In this document: positions 8,056 to 16,256 of the stretch, piece by piece
Position numbering within the stretch: the stretch's first letter is position 1
Layout of the letters: each line of letters begins with the position of its first letter
Assembly (NCBI RefSeq): GCF_900116715.1
Contig: NZ_FPBM01000005.1
Coordinates: 186,001-250,000 of the forward strand
Direction: 5' to 3'
Length of the DNA: 64,000 nucleotides
DNA from: Polaromonas sp. YR568
GTDB taxonomy: Bacteria > Pseudomonadota > Gammaproteobacteria > Burkholderiales > Burkholderiaceae_C
Position numbers and translations under genes: made by a program
The notes under the pieces: generated by a model
Database searches by the model: none
Told to the model about the DNA's origin: nothing
What the model saw: the letters and a program-made list of their open reading frames with translations, nothing else

Positions 8056-8787
8056 ATGAGCACCACCGCCGACCTCGTCACCCTCCTCAAAAAAGAACTC
8101 AAGGCCGCCCGCATGACGTATGCGGACCTGGCCGCCAAGCTGGGCATGGCGGAGTCCAGCGTCAAGCGCATGCTGGCCAAGGGGGATATGCCGCTCTCAC
8201 GCATCGACGCAATCTGCCGGGCGCTGAAACTGGACTTTGCCGACCTGGCCCGGCGCGTGGCCGACACGCAGCCCCTGCTCGCAGAGCTCAGCGAAGCGCA
8301 GGAGAAAGCCGTGGTGGCCGACAAGAAGCTGTTGCTGGCCGCCATTTGTGTGCTGTCGCAATGGACGCTGGAGCAGATCACCACCAGCTACCGGGTGTCG
8401 GAAGCCGAATGCATCAAATACCTGGCGCAGCTGGACCGCATCGGCATCATCGAGCTCAAGCCCCTGAACCGCTACCGCCTCAAACTCGCCAAGACCTTCC
8501 GCTGGCGCCCGCATGGCCCGGTGATGGACTACTTCCGCGACAACGCCCTGCTCGACTACTTCTCGGGCGGCTTTGACGGCAACGGTGAAGGCCTGCTGCT
8601 GGTGCACGGCTCCATCAGCCGTGGCCTGGCGCCCTCTTTCCTCGAGCGCATGCAGCGCGTGGCGCAGGACTTTGCCCAGCAGCACCAGACGGACCAGAAG
8701 CTGGGCGACAAGGACCGCGAGGGTTTCACACTCTTGCTGGCGATGCGGAGCTGGGAGTTTGAGGCGTTTGCTGCATTGAGGAGGTAG
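8056..8787 (+). CDS. XRE-family helix-turn-helix transcriptional regulator
   Basis: A 243-residue protein. Residues about 8-60 form a Cro/C1-type helix-turn-helix (MTYADLAAKLGMAESSVKRML, with the recognition helix at SSVKRML). Residues about 90-150 could hold a second winged-helix-like segment (WTLEQITTSYRVSEAECIKYLAQLDRIGII). The rest is of unknown fold and may sense a ligand. No Shine-Dalgarno sequence precedes the ATG because the palindrome at 8037-8053 occupies that space, so the message may be leaderless. Divergent from the ceramidase-like/MFS-acyltransferase operon, which it probably regulates together with two further operons bearing the same palindrome. Confidence 0.85.
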   Translation: MSTTADLVTLLKKELKAARMTYADLAAKLGMAESSVKRMLAKGDMPLSRIDAICRALKLDFADLARRVADTQPLLAELSEAQEKAVVADKKLLLAAICVLSQWTLEQITTSYRVSEAECIKYLAQLDRIGIIELKPLNRYRLKLAKTFRWRPHGPVMDYFRDNALLDYFSGGFDGNGEGLLLVHGSISRGLAPSFLERMQRVAQDFAQQHQTDQKLGDKDREGFTLLLAMRSWEFEAFAALRR

Positions 8788-8811
8788 CGACTCGTCGGGA
8801 TTGTCTGGCTG

Positions 8812-8909
8812 AATTGCATGCAATTACATTAGCAAGCTAAGTAAATTCGGCGTTTACTGGTAATATTCAGCCAATTACAGCTTGCAAGACTGTTTTTGTG
8901 CATGCAATT
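8812..8909. promoter_or_regulatory. Repeated TGCATGCAATT sites upstream of the M29/NicX-like gene
   Basis: TGCATGCAATT occurs at 8815-8825 and again at 8899-8909; the first copy is part of a perfect 14-bp palindrome AATTGCATGCAATT (8812-8825). Between them lies an AT-rich stretch with the inverted pair AGCAAGCT (8831) and AGCTTGCA (8879). Two sites flanking a promoter-like region suggest a regulator-binding module for the downstream gene; the regulator is not known. Confidence 0.4.
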
Positions 8910-8924
8910 TCCGGTGACCCCACG

Positions 8925-10082
8925 ATGAACAACACCTCCACCTATGTCGGCCTGCCCATTCCGGTAGCCGCCAACCTGACCGACACCAAGTACTTTTTCC
9001 AGGCGCTGGACAACTTCTCGCGGGTGATGGCGATACGCCCGGGGGACAGGGTGCTGATGCTGGCCGACCCGCTGCTGGACCCGCGTGTGATCGACGCGGT
9101 GATCGGCATCGCCAAGTCGCGCGGGGCCGAAGTGCGTATCTATATGGAGCCCAGCACGCAGGTGACGGCCGTGCCGGAAGAAGTGCACGCCATGCTCAAG
9201 AAGGCCACCTTTGTGGTGTCGACCTGGTTCTGCTCCATCCTCGACCCCCTCTGCATCAACCTGCGCCGCGCCGGGCAGCGCTGGGTCAAGATCACCTACT
9301 TCCGCAACCTGGATCTGCTGCACACGCCGCAGGCGCGTTTTCCGGTCGACGTGATCGGCGAGATCATCCGCGGCACGGCCGCCCGCTACCCGACCGAGGG
9401 CGACTTCGACCTGCGCTTTACCGACTCGCGCGGCAGCGACTTCCGCATCAGCTTCACGCAGGCGATGCGCGCCAACCAGCTGGCCACCAACCGCTGGCGC
9501 GGCCAGATGACGGCCGAGGAAGATGGCTGCTATGTGCACTACCTGCCCACACACGGGCCCAATCTGTGGGACCACAACTCGGTCAAAAACGACTTCAAGG
9601 CCGTGGTGCCCATGGCCGGTGTGCTCTACCCACAATGGGCCGTCGGCTTTGCCAAACCGTTCGAAGAAAAAATCGCCGTGCGTTTTGAAGGCGACACGAT
9701 TTCTGCCGTCGACGGCGTGTCAGAAGAAGCTGTCATCCTGCGCGAGATGCTGGTCGGCGGCCGCATGATTGAAGGCGGCGGCTGCGGCTTCAACCCCAAG
9801 GCGCCACGCCACACGGTCTACCCGGCAGGCTCCAACGCGCCCGGCGCGCTGCACTTCGGCATTGATCTGGCAAAGCCCAGCGACTACATACGCCGCGTGA
9901 TGCCCGACTGGGAAGAGCCGCCGGTTCACATGGACCTGATCACCCTGGACGGAACCGTGACCGCAGGCAACAACACCTTGATCAAGGACGGCTTTTTGTG
10001 CGCGCTGCGTGATCCGTCAGTCGTGGCAATGGCCGCGCGTTACGGCGACCCGGTGGAGTTGCTGGAAGCGCAGGTGCTCTAG
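8925..10082 (+). CDS. Peptidase M29 / NicX-like metalloenzyme
   Basis: A protein of 385 residues from the ATG at 8925; an in-frame GTG at 8898 would add nine residues but lies inside a putative operator repeat. The sequence recalls aminopeptidase-T (M29) relatives such as the iron-dependent 2,5-dihydroxypyridine 5,6-dioxygenase NicX: a GDRVLMLADPLLDPRVIDA nucleotide-binding-like start, GSDFRISF in the middle, and the metal-ligand-like ending ALHFGIDLA preceded by a Gly-rich GGGCGFNPKAP loop. Whether it is a peptidase, hydrolase or ring-cleaving dioxygenase cannot be decided from sequence. It ends with a four-base tail overlap with the convergent FIST gene. Confidence 0.55.
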   Translation: MNNTSTYVGLPIPVAANLTDTKYFFQALDNFSRVMAIRPGDRVLMLADPLLDPRVIDAVIGIAKSRGAEVRIYMEPSTQVTAVPEEVHAMLKKATFVVSTWFCSILDPLCINLRRAGQRWVKITYFRNLDLLHTPQARFPVDVIGEIIRGTAARYPTEGDFDLRFTDSRGSDFRISFTQAMRANQLATNRWRGQMTAEEDGCYVHYLPTHGPNLWDHNSVKNDFKAVVPMAGVLYPQWAVGFAKPFEEKIAVRFEGDTISAVDGVSEEAVILREMLVGGRMIEGGGCGFNPKAPRHTVYPAGSNAPGALHFGIDLAKPSDYIRRVMPDWEEPPVHMDLITLDGTVTAGNNTLIKDGFLCALRDPSVVAMAARYGDPVELLEAQVL

Positions 10083-11371
10083 GCTGGTGCAGTGAATACC
10101 GTCAGCACGCCGGTGTAACCGTAGAGGTGGTGACGAGCGATCTCACCGCCGGCAAAGAAGCCGACCAGCGGCACATCCCCCAAAGCCCGCCGCACGATCT
10201 GCATCTCAGCGCTGGGCGCGCCAAAGTGCGGGCCGCCGCGGCCTGAGCAACTGACGTAAATCGCCCCGGCAATGCGCCGCGCCGCATGCGGCGCCGATTC
10301 GGCCTCGGGCGCACTCAAGGCGCTGGCCACTTCAAGCGTAACCTCCTCGGGCTCCAGCTCTTCACGGATTTCGGCGCACACCCGGATCAGGTCGGCGCGC
10401 GCGGCCTCGACGTTGCGTTCGCAAAAAGCCAGCTTCATGCCCACGGCCGGCACCTCGGCAATCGCAATGCCCCGGCGCGCCGGATCCAGCCCTATCAGGT
10501 GGCGCACCCGCACCTCGGCGCCGAACTGGCCGGCCCGCCGCGACACCGCGTGGATCGCGCCATCATCCGGAATATCGTCCGGCCGTGTCAGGCCCACCAG
10601 CGTGGTGCGCACCCTGGCTAGGGCCTCGCGCGGCTCATCCAGCGAGACATCGAGGTCGGCCAGCATGACGTCGAGCGCGGGTTTGCCGTCCAACTCAGTC
10701 ACTACATTGGACTCACAGGCGGTGATTTCATGGTGTGCCGAAACAGGCCGGCAGCCTTGCGTCACACGCGACATCAGCGCCGCACCCTGGCCAAACGCTA
10801 CGCCGCTCAGGCCGCCGCTGAACACGCCGCCGGCAGCCCCCTGCCCTTTCACATTGCCGTGCCCGCTGAGCGCGAACTGCACCGTGCTGGAGCGGCTGGA
10901 GGCCAGGCCGCCGAAGACATAACCGCTGTCGGTGCGCTCGGCCATCTCGGCGATCAGTTCGGCCACATCGGGCGTGGCGGCGTCGGCGTGCACCAGCGCG
11001 GTGTGCGCCTTGAAGCGGCCGCTGCTGGCCGGCGGCAAAGGCGATACGCCGGAGAACACGCGGTACTGGTCATAGGGCAGCTCGCACAGCATCACGGTGA
11101 GGGCCGGCTCGTCAAAGTACTCGACATTGTTGGACGCGATGCCCACGCCCACGGTGCCGCTCCAGTCGGTGATGTCGGGCAGCTCGGCGCTCAGGTGGTC
11201 GAGGATGTCCTGCGCATGAGGTGCGTAGTGGTCGGTGATATAGAGCAGCGCCAGCGTGGGTGACTTGGCATAACCGGGCAGCGCCAAGTAGGCGCGCAAC
11301 TGCGCCAGCACAAGGCCCGCCGCCATCTGCCATTGCGGATGGGTGGCGTGGCCGTAGGGGAAAAGCTTCAT
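10079..11371 (-). CDS. FIST-domain sensor protein
   Basis: A 430-residue protein with an N-terminal FIST domain (about 25-220; SPTLALLYITDHYA and YVFGGLASS) and a C-terminal FIST_C domain (about 240-420) ending in VGFFAGGEIARHHLYGYTGVLTVF, the most characteristic stretch of the family. FIST proteins are predicted intracellular ligand-binding sensors, proposed to bind amino acids or similar small molecules, and are often fused to or near signalling domains. Here the protein stands alone, with no kinase or cyclase beside it. It is convergent with the M29-like gene, overlapping it by four bases. Confidence 0.85.
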   Translation of the reverse strand: MKLFPYGHATHPQWQMAAGLVLAQLRAYLALPGYAKSPTLALLYITDHYAPHAQDILDHLSAELPDITDWSGTVGVGIASNNVEYFDEPALTVMLCELPYDQYRVFSGVSPLPPASSGRFKAHTALVHADAATPDVAELIAEMAERTDSGYVFGGLASSRSSTVQFALSGHGNVKGQGAAGGVFSGGLSGVAFGQGAALMSRVTQGCRPVSAHHEITACESNVVTELDGKPALDVMLADLDVSLDEPREALARVRTTLVGLTRPDDIPDDGAIHAVSRRAGQFGAEVRVRHLIGLDPARRGIAIAEVPAVGMKLAFCERNVEAARADLIRVCAEIREELEPEEVTLEVASALSAPEAESAPHAARRIAGAIYVSCSGRGGPHFGAPSAEMQIVRRALGDVPLVGFFAGGEIARHHLYGYTGVLTVFTAPA

Positions 11372-11455
11372 GGGGTCCTGGTGACGTTCAACGGAAATTC
11401 GGTAGGGCTCCAGCGTACCTCAGCGCGCCAATTAACGCTCGGATTAACGCTCGGA

Positions 11456-12319
11456 TCAGCGCGCGGTTTTACGCGCCGCCTTGCGTGCCGGGGCCTTGGG
11501 CTTTGGTTTGGCGGCCGCTTTGGTCGCGGGTTTGGCAGGCGCTTTCCCGGCGGCCGGCGTCGGCCAGCCCTGGCTGCTGCGCAGCGCCGTGTTCATCGCA
11601 GCGCGCGCACCGCCCGCCACGGTCTTGCCGGCGGTTTCGGCCATGTTGCGGGCCATGCCTGTCGCCATGCCGGTGGCGGTTTTCATGGCGTCTTTGGCCA
11701 GGCCCGTGGCCAGGTTCTTGGTGGTGTCCATCGCCGCTTTCTTGGCCGCGTCCTTCATGGCGTCGGTGGCGATAGTCTGGAACTGCTGGGTGAGCGCACC
11801 CCACCACTGCATCGGGTCGACCACGCCGGCCGCCGGCGCAGCGGCCTTGGCTGCTGCCGGCGCTTTGGCTTTCGACTTGGCGGCGGGCTTGGCAGCGCCG
11901 AAACTCGTAGGCGGAACCTCCAGCCCCGAAAAGGTGCGGGCCTTGTCGGCCACGCGCTGCACACCGCCCGCCACGCTGTCGGCCACCTTGAGCTTGAAGG
12001 CATTGGCCACATCGCCCATGTTGAAGTTCATGCCCTTGAGGGTGGCCAGCGTCATCTTCTGCACTTCCAGTGCCTGGATGGTGGCCTTGAGCGCCGTGGC
12101 GTTCTGGTCGAGCCAGAACTGCACGGCCTTGAGTTCTTCAATGCGTTTGTCGAGTTCTTCGACATTGAGTGTGGGCGCCACCCAGTTGCCCAGGTTGGGC
12201 AGCTGGGGAATGCTCTGCGTCGCGCTGCCGGCCGCCTGCTTGGCCAGGTTTTGCAGAAAGTCGAAACCGGGCACCAGCTTGCCGAAACCGGGGAAAGATG
12301 GATTGTCTGCGTCACTCAT
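11456..12319 (-). CDS. phaM: PhaM-like polyhydroxyalkanoate granule protein
   Basis: 287 residues from the ATG at 12319, which has a good ribosome-binding site (AGGAGA seven bases upstream); an in-frame upstream ATG at 12394 would add 25 unlikely Arg-rich residues. The N-terminal half holds the PhaM signature NVEELDKRIEELKAVQFWL followed by DQNATALKATIQALEVQKMT. The C-terminus is a Lys/Ala/Pro-rich histone-H1-like tail. In Ralstonia eutropha PhaM activates PHA synthase PhaC and tethers PHB granules to the nucleoid through this tail, ensuring even partition at division. The presence of this gene implies the organism stores PHA. Confidence 0.88.
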   Translation of the reverse strand: MSDADNPSFPGFGKLVPGFDFLQNLAKQAAGSATQSIPQLPNLGNWVAPTLNVEELDKRIEELKAVQFWLDQNATALKATIQALEVQKMTLATLKGMNFNMGDVANAFKLKVADSVAGGVQRVADKARTFSGLEVPPTSFGAAKPAAKSKAKAPAAAKAAAPAAGVVDPMQWWGALTQQFQTIATDAMKDAAKKAAMDTTKNLATGLAKDAMKTATGMATGMARNMAETAGKTVAGGARAAMNTALRSSQGWPTPAAGKAPAKPATKAAAKPKPKAPARKAARKTAR

Positions 12320-12468
12320 GGGGTGTCTCCTGGCTTGTTGTGCACGATTGCGGCTAAGGGCAAGGCGGCGGGCAGGCCCGGCGCGCGTCTTCATTGTGCA
12401 ACGCCGGGGCGGCGCGTCAACCGGTTTTTGCTTCCGGCCCGCAACGGGGGCCTGATAAGCTTGCCGCC

Positions 12469-13074
12469 ATGGCCTATACCTTTGCCTCCGCCACCGTGCT
12501 GTTGCTGCTCATCACGGACCCTTTCGGCAACATCCCGATCTTTGCCAACGCCCTCAAAGGCGTGGCGCCCGAGCGGCGCATGCGCGTCATCCTGCGCGAG
12601 GTGCTGATCGCCTTTTTGCTGCTGCTGGCCTTCATGTTCGTCGGCGACGGCTTTTTGCGCCTGATGAACCTCAGCGACCTGTCGCTGCAGATTGCCGGCG
12701 CCGTCGTCATGTTTTTGATCGCGCTGCGCATGATCTTTCCCTCAGACCAGCCCGAGTCCGCGCCCATGCTGGGCGAGCCTTTGATCGTGCCGCTGGCCAT
12801 CCCCGCGCTGGCCGGCCCCTCGGCCCTGGCCACGGTGATGCTGCTGGTGTCGCAGGCGCCCGAGCGGCGGATGGAATGGATTGCTGCGCTCTGCGTGACC
12901 ATGGCCGTGTGCGCGGTGGTGCTGGTGCTGTCCGAGCGCATCCAGCGCGTGGCGGGCGACCGCGTGATGATGGCCTTTGAGCGGCTCATGGGCCTGATCC
13001 TGGTGGCGATTGCGGTCGAGATGTTCTTGCGCGGCATACGGCTCTTCATCACCCAGATCGGAGCCGCTGCATGA
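12469..13074 (+). CDS. MarC family inner-membrane protein
   Basis: 201 residues from the ATG at 12469. Six hydrophobic helices and the family signatures TDPFGNIPIF near the N-terminus and PLAIPALAGPSAL in the middle identify a MarC/YhgN protein. Members are inner-membrane proteins of uncertain function; the once-proposed role in multiple antibiotic resistance was not supported, and transport of small solutes is suspected. The stop overlaps the ATG of the next gene by four bases (13071-13074), so the two are translationally coupled. Confidence 0.88.
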   Translation: MAYTFASATVLLLLITDPFGNIPIFANALKGVAPERRMRVILREVLIAFLLLLAFMFVGDGFLRLMNLSDLSLQIAGAVVMFLIALRMIFPSDQPESAPMLGEPLIVPLAIPALAGPSALATVMLLVSQAPERRMEWIAALCVTMAVCAVVLVLSERIQRVAGDRVMMAFERLMGLILVAIAVEMFLRGIRLFITQIGAAA

Positions 13075-14249
13075 TCACCGCACACCGCCTGGCCCTGCTG
13101 GGCCTTTGCCTGCTGGCCCCCGCCTGGGCGCATGCCGTGCAGGACTGCGAAGTCAACGGCGAAAGCGTCAACCCCAATCACGGCGGCACCACCGCCGGCA
13201 AGACCGGCATCATGCGTTGCAAGGATCGCGACTCCGGCCAGATGATGCGCGAGCAGGAGTTGCAGAATGGCAAGTTCATGGGCCAGGTGCGTTACTACCG
13301 CGAAGGCAAACTGCAGCGCGACTACAGCGTGAACGAGCGCGGCAACCAGCACGGCCGCTCGCGCGAATTTGCGCCCGGCGGCCAGGTGCTGCGCGACAGC
13401 ACCTATGACAACGGCAGCCAGGTGGGCCTGGCGCGCAGCTTTCACACCAATGGGCAGCTGCAGCGCATCACGTTTTACGCCTTGCGTGAAACCGGCGGCT
13501 CCAGCAGCGAACAGGCTTATGCCGAATTCAACGAGCGTGGTCAGCTCCAGTATTTGCGCTGCGGCGACAAACCCGTGCTGGCGGCACCGGCCGACGATGC
13601 CCGCTGGTGCGGCTTTTCAGGCGGCGCCTCGCAGGTCGAGCTCTTCAGCAGCAAAGGTGTGCTGAACGCCCGCAGCAGCTATCTGGCGGGCAAGCGCGTT
13701 CGCCATGAGACGCTGGGCGACGGCGGCAAACCGGATTACCAGGACGAGGTGGCGGACAACACACGCACGGAACGTTACTTCAACAACGCCGGCGTGAAGC
13801 GGCGCGAAGTCCGGTGGCTGCTGGACGGCCAGACCTCGCGGAGCGCCTTCAAGGAGCGGGAGCAGGATTTTGCCGACAGCGGCACCCTGACGCGCGACAG
13901 GCAGTGGTCGGGCGGCAGGCCGGTGAGCGACCAGACTTTTTACCTCAACGGCCAGCCCCGCAGCAAAACCGAATTCGGCGGCGAGGGCGAGAGCGCCTGG
14001 CTGCAAACCACCGATTACTTCGACAGCGGAAAGGTCGCCCGCACCGGCCGCTTCAGCGCGGGCAACCGCTACCGGCAGTTACCCCTGGGCACGCACCAGC
14101 GCTTTAACGAGGCCGGCAAGCTGGTGGGTGAGTCGAGTTACGACGACCGCGGACGCCTTACCCGTGAGAAGGCCTGGGACGATGACGGCAAGCCGCTGCG
14201 TGACGATGCGGTCTTTGAAGACGGCTCAAGAAAAGCCTATTCAAAGTAA
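13071..14249 (+). CDS. Exported YwqK/MORN-like repeat protein
   Basis: A 392-residue protein with a signal peptide (hydrophobic core ALLGLCLLAPAW, cleavage near AHA at 21). The mature protein consists of about a dozen MORN-like repeats of roughly 22-25 residues of the form G-x-x-x-x-x-x-Y-x-x-G-K-L/Q, for example VRYYREGKLQRDYS and ARSFHTNGQLQRITFY. This is the YwqK family pattern. Such repeats form beta-hairpin ladders; a periplasmic location is inferred from the signal. Some YwqK relatives act as antitoxins to secreted toxins, but no toxin is seen nearby. Coupled to marC by a four-base overlap. Confidence 0.75.
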   Translation: MITAHRLALLGLCLLAPAWAHAVQDCEVNGESVNPNHGGTTAGKTGIMRCKDRDSGQMMREQELQNGKFMGQVRYYREGKLQRDYSVNERGNQHGRSREFAPGGQVLRDSTYDNGSQVGLARSFHTNGQLQRITFYALRETGGSSSEQAYAEFNERGQLQYLRCGDKPVLAAPADDARWCGFSGGASQVELFSSKGVLNARSSYLAGKRVRHETLGDGGKPDYQDEVADNTRTERYFNNAGVKRREVRWLLDGQTSRSAFKEREQDFADSGTLTRDRQWSGGRPVSDQTFYLNGQPRSKTEFGGEGESAWLQTTDYFDSGKVARTGRFSAGNRYRQLPLGTHQRFNEAGKLVGESSYDDRGRLTREKAWDDDGKPLRDDAVFEDGSRKAYSK

Positions 14250-14264
14250 AGCCCTCGCGGGTGC

Positions 14265-15248
14265 TCAGGCTGCGGCAACGACCTTCTGATCAATTGCACC
14301 GAATACCGACATCCCATCCTTGCCTTTGGCTTCAATCCGGATGGTGTCGCCGAATTTCATGAATTCGGTTTTGGGCTTGCCGTCTTCGATGGTTTCGATC
14401 GCGCGTTTTTCGGCGATGCAGCTGTAGCCGTGGCTCCAGTCCTTGTTGCTGACGGTGCCTGAGCCCACGATGCTGCCGGCGCGCACATTGCGGGTCTTGC
14501 AGAGATGGGCGATCAGCTGGCCGAAATGAAAAGTCATCTCGGGGCCGGCCTCGCACATGCCGACCTTGCGGCCGTTCCAGGTGCTTTGCAGGGTCATGTG
14601 CAGGCGGCCCTTATCCCAGGCGTCGCCCACTTCGTCCAGCGTCACCGCCACCGGGCTGAAGGCCGTGGCCGGCTTGCTTTGCACAAAACCAAAGCCTTTG
14701 GCCAGTTCGTCAGGGATCAGGTTGCGCAGCGAGACATCGTTGGCCAGCATCAACAGGCGCACGCCTTCCAGCGCCTGCGCGGGCGTGGCGCCCATGGGCA
14801 CGTCGCCGGTGATGACGGCGACTTCCGTTTCAAAGTCGATGCCGAAGTCCTCGCTGGCTACCACCACGTCGTCGCAGGCGCCGATGAAATCGTCGCTGCC
14901 GCCCTGGTACATCAGCGGGTCGGTGTAAAAACTCTCGGGCACTTCGGCGTTGCGGGCCTTGCGCACCAGCTCCACATGGTTGATGTAGGCCGAGCCGTCG
15001 GCCCACTGGTAGGCGCGCGGCAGCGGCGCCATGCAGCGCGAAGGCTCAAACGGAAACGCGTGCCGCGCCTTGCCGCTGTTCAGCGTCTCATACAGGTCCT
15101 GCAGCTGCGGCGACATGAAGTTCCAGTCATCCAGCACATGCTGGAGCCGGCCTGCAATGCCGGTCGCATAATGCGCCGTGGAGAGATCACGCGAAACCAC
15201 AACGAGCTGGCCGTCGCGGGAAGAGTCTTTGTAAGTGGCAAGTTTCAT
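14265..15248 (-). CDS. Fumarylacetoacetate hydrolase family protein
   Basis: A 327-residue FAH-family protein. The C-terminal fold carries the metal-binding acidic motif DFETEVAVITGD (about 139-150) and the later LMLANDVSLRNL and GSIVGSGTVSNKDW segments typical of the family. These enzymes cleave or hydrate beta-keto acids and acylpyruvates in aromatic degradation, including fumarylacetoacetate in tyrosine catabolism. The N-terminal 100 residues match the longer type found in tyrosine/homogentisate pathways, but no homogentisate dioxygenase is in the window, so the substrate stays open. It diverges from an IclR-type regulator gene (15405), a likely controller. Confidence 0.85.
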   Translation of the reverse strand: MKLATYKDSSRDGQLVVVSRDLSTAHYATGIAGRLQHVLDDWNFMSPQLQDLYETLNSGKARHAFPFEPSRCMAPLPRAYQWADGSAYINHVELVRKARNAEVPESFYTDPLMYQGGSDDFIGACDDVVVASEDFGIDFETEVAVITGDVPMGATPAQALEGVRLLMLANDVSLRNLIPDELAKGFGFVQSKPATAFSPVAVTLDEVGDAWDKGRLHMTLQSTWNGRKVGMCEAGPEMTFHFGQLIAHLCKTRNVRAGSIVGSGTVSNKDWSHGYSCIAEKRAIETIEDGKPKTEFMKFGDTIRIEAKGKDGMSVFGAIDQKVVAAA

Positions 15249-15404
15249 CGGTATCCTGAGGGGTGCTGTCGGTGTCGCGGCTAGTCGCTGTGAGTCGCTG
15301 TAAGCCTGATTGTGCCGTGGCCTTCGTCCTGCTCATTTTTCGGCCCGGTTACGATTCCTTCACCTGCCAACCGGCGGGTAACCCGAAATTCTAGTCAAGC
15401 CCTC

Positions 15405-16256
15405 ATGAAAGCCAGCCCAGCCCCTTCCAGCGCCGACCGCAGCAGCCTGCCGCCGCAGCGCGCGGGCATCCAGTCGGTGGAGGTCGGCTTCAGCCTGCTG
15501 CAGGTGCTGTCCACCTCGCCCGGCCCGCTGATGCTGCGCGACCTGGCCGCGGCAGCCGGCATGAGCGCAGCCAAGGCCCACCGCTACCTGGTGAGCTTTC
15601 AGCGCCTGGGCCTGGTGGCCCAGGACAGCGGCACCACCCGTTACGACCTGGGCCCGGCGGCGCTCAAGCTGGGCTTGGCCGCCCTGTCACGGCTCGACAG
15701 CGTGAAGCTTGCCCGCCAGCTTATGCCTGCCCTGATGGCGCAAACCGGCCAGACCCTGGCGCTGGCCGTCTGGGGCAACCAGGGGCCCACGCTGGTGCAC
15801 TGGGAAGAATCGCCCCAGGCCGTCACCGTCAACCTGCGGCTGGGCGATGTGATGCCGCTGCTCTCATCGGCCACGGGCCTGTGTTTTACGGCGTTCTCGC
15901 ATCCACGCCTGACAGCCGGCGCCAAATCACCCGGCCGCCTGGCCTTGCTGGTCAAGGATGAGCTGGCACGCAACCAGAAACTGGCGCGCAAGGATGTGCC
16001 TGCCAGCATGGCCGAGCTAACCGCCCTACTGGACGAAGTGCGCCTGCGGGGCATGGCCCGCGCCGTCAATACCCTGCTGCCGGGCGTGGCAGGCTTTTGT
16101 GCGCCGGTGTTTGACGCCGACGGCCATCTCGCGCTGGGCATGGTGGCGCTCGGCTCGCTGGCAACGTTTGACCCCGAGTGGGACGGCACAGTCGCCCGGC
16201 CCCTGGCGGCGGCGGCACGGCAACTTTCCAGCGACCTGGGGTTCAAACAGGGATGA
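15405..16256 (+). CDS. IclR family transcriptional regulator
   Basis: 283 residues from the ATG at 15405. Residues about 20-80 form the winged helix (LMLRDLAAAAGMSAAKAHRYLVSFQRLGLV), followed by the effector-binding GAF-like domain (TLVHWEESPQAVTVNLRLGDVMPLLSSATG and the C-terminal GVAGFCAPVFDADGHLALGMVALG). IclR proteins usually control aromatic or carboxylic acid degradation genes. The divergent FAH gene 156 bases away is the obvious target. The stop codon overlaps the start of the DUF3108 gene (ATGA at 16253-16256). Confidence 0.88.
   Translation: MKASPAPSSADRSSLPPQRAGIQSVEVGFSLLQVLSTSPGPLMLRDLAAAAGMSAAKAHRYLVSFQRLGLVAQDSGTTRYDLGPAALKLGLAALSRLDSVKLARQLMPALMAQTGQTLALAVWGNQGPTLVHWEESPQAVTVNLRLGDVMPLLSSATGLCFTAFSHPRLTAGAKSPGRLALLVKDELARNQKLARKDVPASMAELTALLDEVRLRGMARAVNTLLPGVAGFCAPVFDADGHLALGMVALGSLATFDPEWDGTVARPLAAAARQLSSDLGFKQG

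Noticed and set aside
12320-12394. Upstream start for phaM at 12394
   Set aside because: The added residues are Arg-rich and unlike the family; the ATG at 12319 has a strong ribosome-binding site.
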